Notes: generated by a model not told the origin, from the sequence alone. A DNA stretch of 64,000 bases from Phalacrocorax aristotelis (GCF_949628215.1 NC_134280.1:806001-870000); one strand, 5' to 3'; positions 34,262-49,200 are shown, counted from the first letter of the stretch. A program made the numbers and translations.

Positions 34262-37200
34262 CTGCAGGGGAGAGAGAGAGGGCTTTAGGTAGCAGGACGC
34301 AGGGTGCAGCTGCTGTAAGGTGCTCTATTTTTCCACTGAGAAAGCGTGTTTCTTTATGGTTTGCCCTTTTTTTGCATTTCCCTATTACGTGAGAGCTCTG
34401 CTGACTTACAGGGACTTTTGGGTGGGAGGGATCCAAAGCCTGCCCCTGTTGCTGAGCCAGGATCAGACCATACTTTCTGTGCTTCGTGGCTTTTCAGCCA
34501 CTGGAAAGATTAGTTCTCTTGCTGACCAAGTGGTAATTACCGCGCAAAGGAAAACACTCCAGATGATATTTGCAATATAGGGGGACGTTCGGCAGGAGAC
34601 TGATTTTTGTATTTTTAAGTTTCTTGGCTGAGGAACTCAAAGCACATTTACTGCGCTGAAAAGGATGTTAGGTAACGCAGCACTGAAGTTCAAATGCTGG
34701 GGCAGTGAATTGGATTATGAGGGAATGAAGAGTCTGCTCTCCATCCTTTTGCTTTTCACATCTACTTGGCTTTACCTACTTAACCTGTGCGGCCGGCGAG
34801 GCGATGCTGCAAGAGCTGCGGAAGGTAAGGGACATTTCCGTGCCACCGCCTAGCGTTGCAGCATTTCTGATGAGCATTTGGTTAATGCCTAGATGAAATA
34901 CCCCTGAAATGACACGCAGTGTTGTCTGGGCAAAAGCCGCATCTCTGTGCACATTGTAAATGCACTTCACATCATTAATATGACACAATGACGGTGACAC
35001 TGGAAGAAGGTAAAGGATTGTAGTTCCTTTGGTCAGCTTTCACCAGCTGCTGAGCTGCTCTTCAGACCTCCTATTGCTGGGACCAGTAAAGGCTGATGCA
35101 ACCATATTGCCTGAGGCCGCCTGTCCCCGAGGGCGTGCCGGTGCCCGTGCCTTCGGCGGCCAGACCTCGTCCCCGGCCGGGAGCGGCTGCCCGTGCCCAG
35201 CCCCTGTTCCTGCGGGGACCACCAAACACACCCAGCTCACGGCTCGAGGCCAGCTCAGGCTGGAACCAGTGACAAACACTGCCCACGCAGGGACAATGCT
35301 GCCTGGGCACCTAAGCGGGTGACAATTTTCACGTGTTTTGCACAAAATACCCCGGCCTTTGTGAGCCTCGGCACCGCGGCATTCAGGCTTTGCAAGTTTT
35401 ATTTTTTCAGACTAAAGAGGAATGGGAGTTTGTTGATAGGATGAGTGCACAACTTAGCTACATTTTTCTCTGTCTTAGATTAAGAGTACGTCGGTCTTAA
35501 ACATAAAGTGTGCCATTTCGTATCATTTTGAACAATACTTATACCAGGCTGACAGAGATAGTCAGGACTTTCTTGTTTTTTGCAGTGCAGGTAATAAATA
35601 CAAGTATCCATTCTTTTCCTTTTCATAAACGCTTTCTGTTAAAAAAACACTGTGAGCTGAATGCCAATCAATATCAAGTAATCTCCATGTAAGCGCTATC
35701 GATAGTTTCCATGTAAAACCGGGATGTTTTGTTCCTGCCATGCAGGCAGCAGCAAAGCGCTGCCGGAGCAAATGCCTCGGCACGACCAGCGTCTCACCAG
35801 CCCCCGGGAGGCGGCGTGGGCTGCACATCACCTGGACCGATGCAACCTAATGGCAGGGCGCGCCTCGCTACCCCCGCGAGGGAAGGCAGTGGCACCAGGG
35901 GACCAACACTTGACGTCAGGTGAAAAGACGGCTTTGGCAAAGCCGGGACCGGAGGGTCGGGGTCCACCCCGCGCCCTGCACCGGGCTGCAGCCGCTCGTC
36001 AGTTTGCATGGCGGCACGCTAACCCGGACCGGGGGCTGCCCTCGCCAGCGCTTCACTTACCAGCTCCAGCTGGAAGGCGGCCAGCGACCGGTGCAGCCAC
36101 GTCAGGCTGCGGCTCCTGCCCTCGCAAGGGTGCAGGTCCAGCGCTCCCGCCGCCCCGCCCGGCACGATGCACAGCCCTCCGTGCTGGATCAGCCTCAGCC
36201 AGGTGTAGTTGAACTTCTGGTTCTGTGGGGAGAAGCTGGTGAGAACTGTGACCCCGCTTGCCTTTCCCCAGCGGGGCGGGCTGCTGGCAGAGGCTCTCCT
36301 CGCCTTCCTCCCACCCTCACCCAGGACTGGGGGAGGAGGAAGGCTGTGATCCATGGAAAGGCCTTTCCTGTGGATTTGCAGAGCTAAAAAGCTCAGGACA
36401 GCCCCGTTGCAGGCTCTGGGAGCAATTCCCACTGCAGCAGCCCAGACCCCAGCCCCAACGGCTGCGCACTCCTCTGCCCTGCCACCTCTCCCCTGGCTGT
36501 GCCGTGGCGCTGGGGTGCAAAGAGGGAAACCCCCGTACACTACAGGGCCCAATCTGCACGCTGGCCTGTGCCAGTATTGAGCAATTAGTGGGGAAATGCC
36601 TAAGAAATTCTGCCTGTAAAGGCAGGGAGAGGCTGTCCACAGCAGCTGCTTCCCATCTAGTGGCAGAGCGCAGCTGGATGTTTTGCAGCAGCGCAGCACA
36701 AAACACAGGCTTGTACTTAAATGTTTCTCCCCGTTTTCATGTGCAGGCTCATGGCTCAATCAAACTTTCCTACTCCAGCTGAATTTGCTGGTTCTGGGGT
36801 TGTTGCTTGGCTACAGGCTTTGCAAACAGAGGCCATTCCTGCCCCTCGCTGCTCCCAGGCATCGTTCAGCTGTGACCCCCAGTGGGAAGGACGGCATTAG
36901 CTCCTGGGGAGGGGCAGGTCACCGTGGGGAGGTACGTGAGCTCTATGGCATGCACTAAAAATGGTATTATGTCCTCAGTATGCAGAATATCCTTACCTTG
37001 TTGTTAACATCGCATGGCTCAAAAGCTAGGGTTTTGTTTTCCACAGTGATGCATCTTGCCATGGCTACGTTAACAAGCTATAAAACAGCATCAAAAATGC
37101 AAATTTAGACATACGTTTCCATGAAAGAGAGGCTGTTATGCTGCAGTTAAGCTGCTGGATTCATAGGACACTGATTAATACCGTCCCCTTAACTGAGCGA

Positions 37201-40200
37201 AGCAGAGATGACATGTCGCAGTCCTTGGACGGGTGTATACATGCACACTACATTTGCTCTCGTTCTACTACATCTGTTTTTCTACTCAGAGAAGTCTGAA
37301 TCTAGCCCTTTCCAGAAACGTTCAAGGCTGGAGGAGACACGTTCCTTTTGGGGGTTTTTCTGGACACAGCTAACGTTCCTGTTCTGCAAATCCCTAGTAC
37401 AGCAGCTCCCAACAGTACCGCTGCGGAATCCCTCCCCATTGCTACACCGTGAAGGCCAGCAGCCGCCGCACGCAGCTGTGGTGGTCCCATCCCGGCTCTG
37501 GCCGGTCCCCTCCCAGCTGGGCACGGGGCCCTGGGCTCTGGCAGCCCACCACGAACCCCGCGGCCGGCCCCAGGGAACAACTCCATCACCGTATGTGATG
37601 CGCTCAGTGCCTCACCCGGAGGTAACCCTTCCCGTTTTCCATCCAGGCTGGTTGTCTTGGTACCTGCCATCAACGGGGAAGTGCAGACTGGTCCCCCAAA
37701 GCGGGGAACCCTGGAGAGAACGTCGTCATGAAGCTGTTTTTAACTGAACTGCCGTTTCCTCGCACCGGTGGGGTGGAGGAGAGGATGAGCGAGCACTGCA
37801 CCCTGCGCAGCGCAGACCAGATGCTCCTCCGTGTGTGCGTATTCGGCCGCCAGCTCGCTGCGAGCCAGCGTCGGGCTCTGCTCCTTGGCTCAGCTCCTCT
37901 TCGCGCTGCCTCCCTGCAGCCGTCCCCCACCGGTGAGCGGGCACCCCGCTGCTGGCCGGTGTGCTCTGCAAGAGGCGCCTTCCTAACGCTGTTGGTGTGG
38001 CGCGTTCAGAGGATGCTCAGGAGGTTGTATGGGAAAGCTGGAAACACTGGACTGAGCCCTGGCAGCCCCCGCCGGTGCCCGGGCTGAAGCCCCCCGTGCT
38101 GCAGGGGCTCTTGGTTGGCTGCAGCCGGCGGGCACCGGCTCCTCAGGCAACCCCAGTGGAGCTTCAGTCGGGGCCGCTCACACCTCCGATTCCTTGCAGA
38201 TGCCGTTCCTTCTCTTTCTTTCAAAATTTCAGAAGAACTTATGAATTAATCCCAGTGAATAAATAAGCTATTCAGAAAACAGTTCTCAAGTAACTTTGGA
38301 TAACGTTCAGGACAGCTGGAATTTGCAGAGCTAGATGAAAAACAGATTTTCTGCCCTATTAAATTTTGAGAATGAAGATAAAGGAGCAATTCAGGTGGCC
38401 TGGGTCAGGACAAAGCAAGGCAACATCTTGAAAATCTTCACAGACACCTCTGAAAAGCCAAGGTCTTGGTTCAGTTGAAAGAGAGGTCTCTCTATATGGT
38501 CTAACTGATTTGCATTGAGTATGACATCAAGTTTTAATCCTCTGATTGAAACAAAAGAGCTGAAAAAGCAAATATTTCTCAAGCTATTTCCATTTCTGAT
38601 GTTCTCAAGATTATTACGGCTAATTCTTTTTAAAAAATGCCACTTAAGGCGACGTTCCACTGAAGCCTTCAGTCTAATCCAAACGGTGCTTTCTAGAAGG
38701 CAACGCAGGGACGCGGGCTTTCAGCCACACAACGGCTTCAGAGCGGGTGCCCCAGCAGACAGCCCTCAGCCCCTGTGCTTGCAGCGGCTCCGAGCTGTGA
38801 GTGGCCGCTGCTGCCACGCCGAGACCCGCGGGCACATCCAAACGGATCCACCGAAGTGCCTGGACCCAGCAGTTCCCTCCAGCCTTTCCGCAAGTGCCGA
38901 GAGGTCACCCAGAGGAAGCACGGCATCCCTCCCCGTGCTCTCTGCAGAGCCACCCTCCCACACCTTCACGGCTCGATCATCAAAGTAACGCGCTGGCTGC
39001 GGCTGGCAGAGAGCCAGACCTGATCCCTACAGATCCCTGCGACGGGGAACCTTCACGTTACGCCCTTGGCCCACGGACAAGCCTGAAATGCGGCCAAAGA
39101 GTTGCTGTGTTTTTTCCTGGCTCCCAGAAGAGCCGGTGCAGTAACTGGAGGCCGTGCACCTTGGCAGGGATGGAGGGGACAGGCAGTTCTTGTTCTTGCT
39201 CCCCCGGCCGTGCCAGCCCTGTGGTCACCGGCTCCTGGCCACCTCCTCTGGGCCGGTGCCGCTCCTGCCGCGGCACCGGGAGACGGGGATGGGTGGGGAA
39301 GGCAGCAAACCCTCTAGGTTTCATTCCTGGCATCGCTGTAGTTTTTCGGACAAACCAGATATTTTACTTTTGTTATTGCAATTATAACTAGATCACAAGC
39401 ACTGTTGTGGTTTTTTTCTTTTGGCAGAATATCTGAGGTTTCTGAACGTTCAGAGCAGCAGCTGATATTCTGCCGAGGCTCAGGGCTGGGCCAAATTCAG
39501 AACCCACCTTTTATTCTTGTTTAATTCACCTTTTAAAATTGCTTAAGAGACACTGAACACGCGTGGAGCAGCTGCACAAGTAGGGCCCAGTGCCAGAGAG
39601 CACCACGAGCTCCCTGGCGTGGAGCCGGAGGGATGGTGGAGGAGAAACGCAGCCTGACCCGGTGACGCCCCTCAACCACCCAGCCAGCAAAGGGGCTTGG
39701 GGAGGCAGGACGGAGGACTTAACCCAAGTCCCTGGACCGGACTCCTTCCATGGAGTCCTTGGACTCCAGTCCAACACTTCAAGGTGTTTTCTGTCCACTA
39801 ACCCCCACCCCGAGGCGCAGGCGTCACCTGCACTGCAAAAACGCGGGGGCTGTTCCAGGCTGCTGCCCTGCCCGCCTGCAGAGAGCAAAAACCTGCCTGC
39901 ACGGAGCAAAAGCAGATTGCTGCTGCGCTCTGCTGGCAGCAGAGCACCAGTACAAACCCTGCCCGCGGCCTCCTGCCCTCCCCTGCCTGCGCTGCCCAGG
40001 CACTGCTAATCCGCCCCAAAACGCAACTTTTTTCTCCTGCCGTGGCCAAAAAGCTGTGCAGGTAGGGAGGATGCTGGACCCGCCGCCCTGGAGGCACGTC
40101 CCCCGAGCGTCACTGCCACGGGCAGCTCATCTGGCGTGTAACCACCGAACTGGCGCTTTAACGGGAAACTGTCCCTTGGAATCGTGACCTATTTCTTTAT

Positions 40201-43200
40201 AAAAATACTGGGGAATCCAGACCACTGTGGCATATTAAATATTCAAAAATGCTACCAAATGCCAGGGAGGCAATTCAGCGACAAGTGTACTGGGATGCCA
40301 CCAAGTCCCTAGCCAGCCACTGGAAACATGTTTAAATGAAGGATAGCAAGTAACCTGGGTACGCACCAGCCCGCTGGCTTTAACCAGAGGAGCTTCCAGG
40401 TCCGGGTAGATGTTCTCCAGGTACCACCTGAAGCTTTTGCACTGAAGCCTCTTTCGCAGTTGGATTTGTTGAGTCAGGTCGCCGACATCCAGGTTTTTCA
40501 AGACTAAGTGGTAAGCGTGGCCGTAGAATAACTCCTTGTACTCGTCCAGCCAGACCTCTGCAACGCGGGCCAAGTTCCTCTCCACTGTTGTCACCCGATC
40601 TTTCGGGAAGGAATAAGGATTGTCGTTCCTGAAAATGTGTCCAACTCTGGAGCACGGAACAATCTCAATCTCTCCCCCGCACATCCAGACCTGAGAAACA
40701 GAGGTTGCTTTGATAGAAACATGGGCAAATATCGGGTGCTGGCTCTGTGCAAGCCAGACAGAAGCAGAGAAGCAAGTAAACTGCCAGGAGGGATGGGGTC
40801 TCCTGCACAGGGCTGCTCCAGGGAGACCCTGGCTGAGCCCCAGGCACCCGAGCCGGGCTGGTGGGGGTACAGGCCAGTCAGAGAGACATACCTTGAATGA
40901 AATCTCCATGTTTTCACCTCCCCAAACATCCAGTCCTGGGTCGTACATTCCCAGCTCAAAAAAATACTTCTTATCGATGGAAAACAGGCCACCTGCCATG
41001 ACCGGGCATCTGGGAACAGAGAAGCCACACGTGGGTCAGCTGGTTGGGAAGCGCCCGTCCCTTCCCCCCTTGCTTTGATGAGGGAATCATTGGAAGCTGC
41101 GGGCTCCTAAACACTCAGGGATGGTGCCTGAGCCTGCGCTTACAGCAAGGAGCACCCAGGTCGTCACTTCGCTGCGGGCTGACAGATGCAATGTTCACAT
41201 AGATGCTATTTAGGCGGCTTTACCCAGTCTGAAAGCCGTAGTGGGGCATGGAAGGGAAAAATGCAACAGTACATTCCCCTGGCCCTGGCAGCACCGGTGA
41301 AACGCCAGCGGTGCCGCAAGACGTGAGAAAGGCTCACTGGGCTTTGCCCATGCCCAGCGATGTGGCTGCCCACCGTGCACCATCACCTCTGTTGTCCTTA
41401 CAAGCAAAGGAACATTTGGCCTCAAAGGAGCCTTTGTTGCTAAATGATTAACAAAGGAACAGGTTGGTTCACAAAGCTCTCACATTTTCCTGTTTTTACC
41501 TTATTATATCAGTTTCCTTGATTTTATTTTTCTCGATCACCTCTTGTGGAATCTGCTTCCATCCAAAATTCATTGGCCAAGTAAAAATCCCACGCTGAAA
41601 GTTGTCCACGGTCATGTAACTAAACGGAGAAAAGATCGGGATGACTAATTCTGAGTCACATTCCTGATTGAAATGTCACCCTTAATGAGTGAAGATGAAT
41701 ATCTGTACATAATTAAAAGCAGATTTTAACAAATTTCATCAGGAATCCTCTTCATATACTGAAAGTCATGAAAAAGGGAAAAGGTGTGTGCGATAAACAT
41801 AGGGGCCACATCCACTGCTAACGTTAATTTCTGGTGTATGGCAATAGTACGTATCCCCTGTGAAATGCTGCTGAGGGCCAGTTAGGAGGTCTGGACCTAC
41901 GTCTTCCTGTAATTAATATGTTGGTGGTCCCAGTAAGAGGTTTTGCTCAAGCTGCTGGCGTGGATTTTAGGTTTCCCAGGGGTGCGAGCGCTGCCTTACC
42001 TCATGTCCTTGTCACTGATGACCTCGATGACGGGGCAGGCGACCTTGGCCCGGCTCAGGCGGACCCTCTCCAGCAGCGGCTCCAGCCACCCCACATTGCA
42101 CTCCACATGCGAGTCCAGGAACGTCAGGACGGTGCCTGCGGCAGAGGCCAGGGCAGCATCAGGCTCAGGCGTCCTGTCCCCTTCCTGCCGGCCCCCCCGG
42201 GCGTCCCCCGGGCTCAGGGTGCTGCTGGCAGTGCCACGACCCTCCACGGCTCCCAAAACCCACCCAGCCATAGCACAGAGGATGTTTTCACCGCTTGGCC
42301 ACCGCGACCTGCAGAGCAAAGTGGGGCGGCTCCCAGCAGAAACGGCCGTTTCAGTGCTGACGCAGCCCAGCCTGAGCTGGCCGTGGAGCCGGGGCGGCGC
42401 GGCTGGACATCCCCGCTGCCGCTCGCTCGGGCCGTGCTGAGGTGCCGGACGAGCCGCTGCTCGGCCCTCGTCAGGCCTCGTGCTTTGCACATGGAAAAGG
42501 TGCCCTTAGCTCCTTAGGAGGGACTAAAGCTCAGTGCTGGAGATGGCTTATCGGCACCTCCGGGTGGTCCCGAAAGGGCTGCAAAATGGCTTTCGTCTTA
42601 CCTTTGGCGATCTCCGCTCCTGCCAGTCTGGCCCGTATTAGACCGTGCCTCTCCTTGAGACGGAGGATCTTCACTTTCGGGAACCGTGACATGTATTTGT
42701 CCAGCTTCTCTTTGAGGTACTCTGCAGAGGAGGAGAAGGAGAGGGTGAGGTTGACTTACCCATTTCACATCCACTTCCAGGGTGAAAAGGCAGATTTTCC
42801 CCAAAAGCATCTCCAGACACACCAGGGTCCTCGGGTCTGGGGTGTGAACATCTGGGCACAGCTGCAGGGCTTCTGGTGCACGGCATTGCGGTCCGAGCCT
42901 GCTCTCCACTGAAACTCCCTGCCGCATCAGTGCCAGCAGGTTTAGGCTGGAGTTGACGAGTTTAAAAATCTCTGTTGGAGATGTGTCTTCTGGTAGTCTG
43001 TGACGGGTGTGCCGCTTGGTCCTGGGGGCTCGCCACGGGCTGCCCTTGCCCCTCCAAAGGGCAGGGCTGCGGGTGGTGGCATCGCCTCCGGCTCCCTGCA
43101 CAGCGGGCGGCTGCTCTGCCTCGGCACAAACCCAGCGGATGCAGCAGAGGCGGACGCGTACCCGGTGCCGGGTGAGCGCGGTGACTCGATGCACACAGGA

Positions 43201-46200
43201 GGTGTGGGAAGTGGAGAGCAGCAAGTGCAGGGCTTTTGGTGACGGGCCACAAGAAAAATCCCAGTGGCCTCACTTGGGTACTTCATGATCCAAACCAGGT
43301 ATCGAACAGTTGCTCACAGACTCCAAAATGAGGGTTTTTTTCTTCATTGCACTATAATTGCAATTAAAATCTGGCTGTAAATTTTTTTTCCTTCGCCTAA
43401 AAAAAATATTGTTTGTGTTCTACGAATTCCTTGATATTAAGCGCCACATTTAAAGACTCAGCCTGGGTTTAAACTGCACGAGGGTTTGCTGTGGCACATC
43501 TCTACTTCCCAGGTTGCTTTTGTCATGGTTTCCCGTGGCTGTGGAGGCAGCTGGTGGTAAACTCCCAGGAATAAGAGAGTGCGAGAAAGGTGGTTTGGGG
43601 GACTCGAGCGGTGGGCAGTGCTGTTTGCGGGCCGTTTCCCCCCGGCAGAGGAGCCCGGTGGCCTCTGCTGCAGCTGCTGCTGCTCGGAGGGAGCCAGCCA
43701 CCCACCTACATCGTTGGTCTGCGGGGAGGACCCCCGACCTCCCTCACCAACCGGCTTCATTGGTGCTCTTTGCTTTTTTTCAGGACAATACAACTGTTTG
43801 CATTTCAAAAGCCACTTAAAATCTTTGAAAGGCTTCAAAGGTGCCTGAAATGCAAAGGCCCATTTCAGATGTTCACTGGCTAACGAGCAGGTACAAAGGG
43901 AAGTCACTGGGAGAAAGTGAAGAGGAAACTCAAAGAGATGCTTTTGAGGGGAAATGGTATGAACATGTTTTAATGATTATTTTAAAAATTAGCAAACTGA
44001 GTCTTTTTCCTCTTTTTTTCACCTATTGTCTTGCTGCATTGTAGGTTCTTTGTATGCATGGCATGAGCTCTAGAGTTTGCCTGAGACAGCACTTTCCCTG
44101 AAGAACCAGCAGTTGGAAAATTACATCATTCCTAAATTTTTAAGGGCTGAAGTCAGCAGAGAGCCAAAGCATTACAAAGCAGAGGTTCAGTATCATCTGA
44201 AATGCCCGTGAGCATGCACACAAAGCCGCTGTGCACGTGCAGCCGCCTGGCTCACCACTGCTCTTGCTGCAACTACCCCGTTCTCTGAGCAACCTGGGAA
44301 GCGTGCGCCGCTCCTCCCCTGCCACCAGCACTGAAAGTACGGGCGCACGCACCTGGAAACTGCACAGAGAAGGGTGACAGTGTGTATTTTATGAACGCAC
44401 AAGCCCTTGAGCCAGGACACCCTGAAGATGCGTGGGTTGGGTGGGACAGAGCTCCCTGGTGCTCCTGGACCGCAGCGCCTCCTCCAGCCTCCGGCACATG
44501 TGCAAAGCAGCACAGGAGCGTTCACTTAGTGACGCACAGCTGTAGATGTAGCAGCTGTTTGAGCAAGTGAACTGGGATGGGAGAGACGTGGACGATAACA
44601 TCTGGCAGGGTGCTGGGCAAGAGCTGCAGCTCGATGCGCCACAGCCGACCCCGATGCCCATCTGGCCTCTGATCCCCCTCATCTGGAAAGGTAACAGCGC
44701 AGGGGGACGCACGCCCATACATCAAAAGGAGAAAATGCGATTTCTTTCTACTATTCAGAATTGAATTACAAAGAACAAATCATATTTTGGCCTCAAGTTA
44801 TATTACTTTCATAAAGGTAGAAGAAGCTTCGCCTACCTTTAGTGCTGAAGTCGTCAACCAAAATGACTTCTTCAATCAGGTGCGGAGGAGATCTGCTGAG
44901 GACGCTGTGAACGGAGCGGAGGAGGGTGGACCAGACTTCATCCACGAAACACATGATGATGGTGGTGGTCGGGAGGTCATCGTGAACCTGCTGCTCGGAG
45001 CACCTGCAACACCAACACAGGCTCACAGGCGATGGCCTGTCGCGCTCCTGAAAATCTCCAAGCTTAGGGTTTTTTTGGAAAACGTGCAGGGAGAGGAGAA
45101 TTGCCAAAAGGGAAATACAGAGCCAAACCCCTGTGATGGGATTTCGTCAGGAAAGGGAGCAGAGGGGTGAGCGGGGGGAACTCCCCGCTCAGCCGCGGGA
45201 CCCCTCTCGTGGGTAGCCCCATGGGACAGGACACACTCGCTCCCTTCTAACAACAACCCTTTTTTTCCCTCCCTACGCCCGGGTGATATCATCTCCTTTC
45301 CATCAGCAAACAGAGAGAGGCCAATCCCAGCTCTGCACCAGTGGCCTCGGGGACTCCTGGGGGAAAGGATCCCCGTGTGCTGGGTGCACTCCCGCAACGC
45401 TCACAGGGCTTGGGATCTGGGCTGCATGAGAGACCCTCTCTGGAAAAACAGGAACCGGTATTATGTTCAAAATGCAGGGAAACGGCCATTTCCATGAAGG
45501 GTTACTCGGCACAGCAACTTGTCAAACACACAGACAGTGAGGAAGTCTCCCAGACCAACTTCTGCACCTAGCTCAGGGGACCGTGGAGGATGGGAAAACA
45601 TTTAAGCATCCAAATTTCACATACGATGGCACCAGCAGGTCGGCTCCCTGAGCACCCCGTATCTCACACCCTGAGGGCCCACGTCTCCCCCGGGATGCCC
45701 CAGCCTGGCCAGCTGTGCCCCGAGCCCACGTGAAGGGGCTCTGAGCGGCGCCTGCTTCCTCGCCAACAGCCAGCGATACGCATCGGTGGATCCGAGGGGG
45801 CGATAAAATTTTTCCCGTGTCTATGAGTTTGTCATTGTATTCTGTGACAGCCAAAAATGCAGCGGCTGTGTCAGGCCCGTGTCTTCAGCATCTGAACAAA
45901 AGGTTGAGGAGCAGCTTTTCTCATCTTCCATTTGCAATTCAAGCACCGCTCTGCTGCGTGCCTTGGGGAGCGGGGCTCCCTCAGCTCTCCTATCTCCAAG
46001 TGGATCTCCAGGCCTGCAGAGCGCCTGTCTCCTCTCCCCCAGACTGGCGGGTTTGCCCCAGAAAACCCACAAATTGCTGGGACGTGCTTCCTCTCTCTTG
46101 TCAATAAGCTGAAGTCTGATGGGAGGTTTTCCTCTCTTCCTTCCAGAGCAGACCTCCTGCAGGCAGGTCAGGCACCAGCCTATCTGCGGGTGCAGAGAAT

Positions 46201-49200
46201 GGATTTCTTGGTGATGAAAACACCGTTCTCTCTGCTGACGGCAATGGACAGAAAACAGGGACACGTATGTGGGAGCGTACAGAAAACTGACTTCTTGTTC
46301 TTCTGCCTCGATGAACGGGCCTTTGGATTCAGCTCAAATGCTGATGCCAGGGCACTGCTCAGCTCAGAGAAGAAAATTCAGAGGTATTTCAGGGCTTCGC
46401 AGCTAATCAGAAGTGCTCTGGGTAAGTGAAAATAACTCCAGAATTACCCTCTGTGACATTCCTTGGGACGTGTCTTTCCTTTTTCTTCTGTAGCCTGGTT
46501 CACCTCGGGCAGTGCCAGGGCTGGCTCAGCCAGGAGGGGATGAGCTATTCGATACGGCTTGGCTGGAAACTGCAGCGGTCTTGGCCCGTGGAGATGGGAC
46601 CCCTCTGCAGCGCGGGGTTTGGGCATGCCGGCAGGACTCCCAGGGTCGATGGAGAGAAGGCAGGGGCTGAACTGCCAGGGAGGTCACTTGTGAGGAGGAG
46701 ACAGAACAAGGGACAGCAAAACTAGGAGAAAAAAGATGAATTTGTAGTTGCTCCTGCAGTAAACCCAAGGAGGCAGCTCGTGGAGGAGGGACAGAGGCCA
46801 GGGATAAAGCGGGAGAGATCTGCTGAGCACAACAGCTTTCATTGCATGGAGAGAGGGATGTGAGAGCAGCAGAAAAATGCAGCTGAGACCCCAGCCATGA
46901 AGGCTGCGTGCAGCCAGGCAGCACCTGCTACGAGGGCTTCTCTCTTTAGCCCCTTCATAGGCAGCAAATGGGCTCTCGGCCAGAGCCTGCGCGTACTCTG
47001 GGCAGCTGGAAAGCATCCGTGCGAGGGCGAGGGGAAACCTCAAACTGAGGAACACCTTTTTCTCCTTTCTTAGCTAAAAATGCAGGGTTTCTAGGCAGAG
47101 AGCAATGGGTTTGTTATTGTTCACCTCCAGCTAAAGACATTTCACAATGTCCTGCGTGAGCCTGGGCTCCGTTTCTGTGCTAATGTGCGGGTTTTGGCTG
47201 GGGTAGAGTTAACCTTCTTCACAGTAGCTACTATGGGGCTGTGGTTTGGATCTGTGCTGGAAACAGGGTTGATAACCCAGGGATGGTTTCGTTTCTGCTG
47301 AGCAGGGCTTGCACAGAGCCAAGGCCTTTTCTGCTCCTCATCCCACCCCTGGGGCTGAGTTGCTGCTGGGGTTAAACCATGACAGCTAACTATACACATA
47401 TATGCACGTAATATATTTTTTTATATATGTATGTATATAATAATATATAAAACTAGTGTTAAGTAGAAGTTAAATCCTTCTGAAATTCCACCCCAATCAG
47501 GCTTTTAAACAAAAATAGCCCACAGCCTTTACGTTCTGCTGACATCACACTGAAAGTCAGAAAAATGTAGGCTCTTGCTAAAGTTGCTTTGGGAAAAAGT
47601 CACCTTAGACCTGCTGCCCTGAGTCTGGCAACAGCCTGAGCCGCAGGAGTGCCCAGCCCTGCCCTCTCCCAGCTGGCTGGTGCAGCCACGTCCCCTCCCC
47701 ACGCCTGCCGGCAAGGGTGCTAACTCACCCAGACCATACCATGCCATGTACCATGAGTCTTTTTTTGTGAGGCCAGGAAATCTGGTTGTCCCAGAGAGGC
47801 TACGACGGCAGCCTGGGCAGAAGCCAGAGGCACGCCGGGACCTTTGCCGCCAGTGCTGCAGTGTTGGGCTGAAACGGGGCCCAGGGCTCCTGACCCGGGC
47901 TTTGCAAGGAGCGCTCCCCGCAAGCCTCCTGGCCACCCCCAGCCTTCAGCGTGTGGCTGGCTCATCTCACTGCTCCTTGGTGGAGTTCTTCCTACATGCA
48001 TTCCTGCAGCGACACGGTGCTCGGCAAGCACCAGCACGGTAAGTAAAGCTCAGACAGCAGCAAGCATTGCATCCAGACAGACAGACTGAAGGCTGCAACA
48101 GAAAAAGTTTACTGCTGGCCCAATTTCAGTGGTCTAGTCCAGGACTCCAGCAAGGATCAAGAGACGAACCACAGTTCGTCTAAGCTGGGAGAGACCAGAA
48201 GGATCCAGCAGAAAAGTAACGTGCTGTTTGGCCACAGAAAGCTGCCAGCAGCCGCTGCCGTGAGCTCACCCGTATGACTTCATTTCTGCCATGCCAACGT
48301 GTGCCCAGGCAGCGCCGTCACGGACGCGCCCCTGCTCAGCCATGGTGTTCCCCGTGACGCCCAGACAGCAACGCAGGTACGTGATTCACCGGAGGCAGGT
48401 GGGCTGTGCTTACGGGCGCTCCCGGGAGGCGGGTTTCTGCCCCGCAGCCCCAGGGCTTTGCTCTCAAAGACCGAAACACTGGCTTTGAGCGGCCACGCCT
48501 CTTCTTCTGTGCACAGGTGGCTTCTGTAGCTGGCATCTTCCGCCTGCCGGAAAGCAGTCCTCGTTGTCTCCCCCCTTCCCTGCCCTGTTCTGTCCCGTGC
48601 AGGACCTCACCTCGGCTCACAGGCGAGCACCGGCAGCGCGGCGGGAACGTCTGCGCGATGTCCTCTGGGACATGAGGCAACTCACAGCACAACTCCCGTC
48701 CCACCGTACCTGTGGTCTGCGAGCATGGGAAGGGGGACACGGGAGGGTCGCTGCACGAGGCAGGTCTCTCACCTGCCAAGGGGCTGAGGGACATTTGCAG
48801 CAGGAAAAGACGAGTATAAGATGAACCTGCCATTCACCTGAACTGGCACCTTCCCTGGGCCCTCCTGGAGGCTGTCCAGGCACAGCAGCTCAGGAGAGCG
48901 AGCCCCTCCAGCCCCTCACCCTTTCCTTCAGCAAGGGGCTGCCCACACCTTACACCTCAATTTTCTACGGGGATTGCGGGGGTGGGGGAGAGTCTCTTCT
49001 GAAGCGCAATACTGAGATTTGCAGAATCAGCTGCACGTTTCGTGGGGACAGCTGTAACCAAACCACAGTTTTCCAGAGCACACCCCTGCACCCCTCCCCA
49101 CGCGTGCCCGTGGATGCGAGTCCCCCAAGCCGCCTCTGCAGAGCGGGGACCGACCGCAGTGCTCTGCGGCACGAGGGCAGCAGTGCCATCGCTCCCCAGA

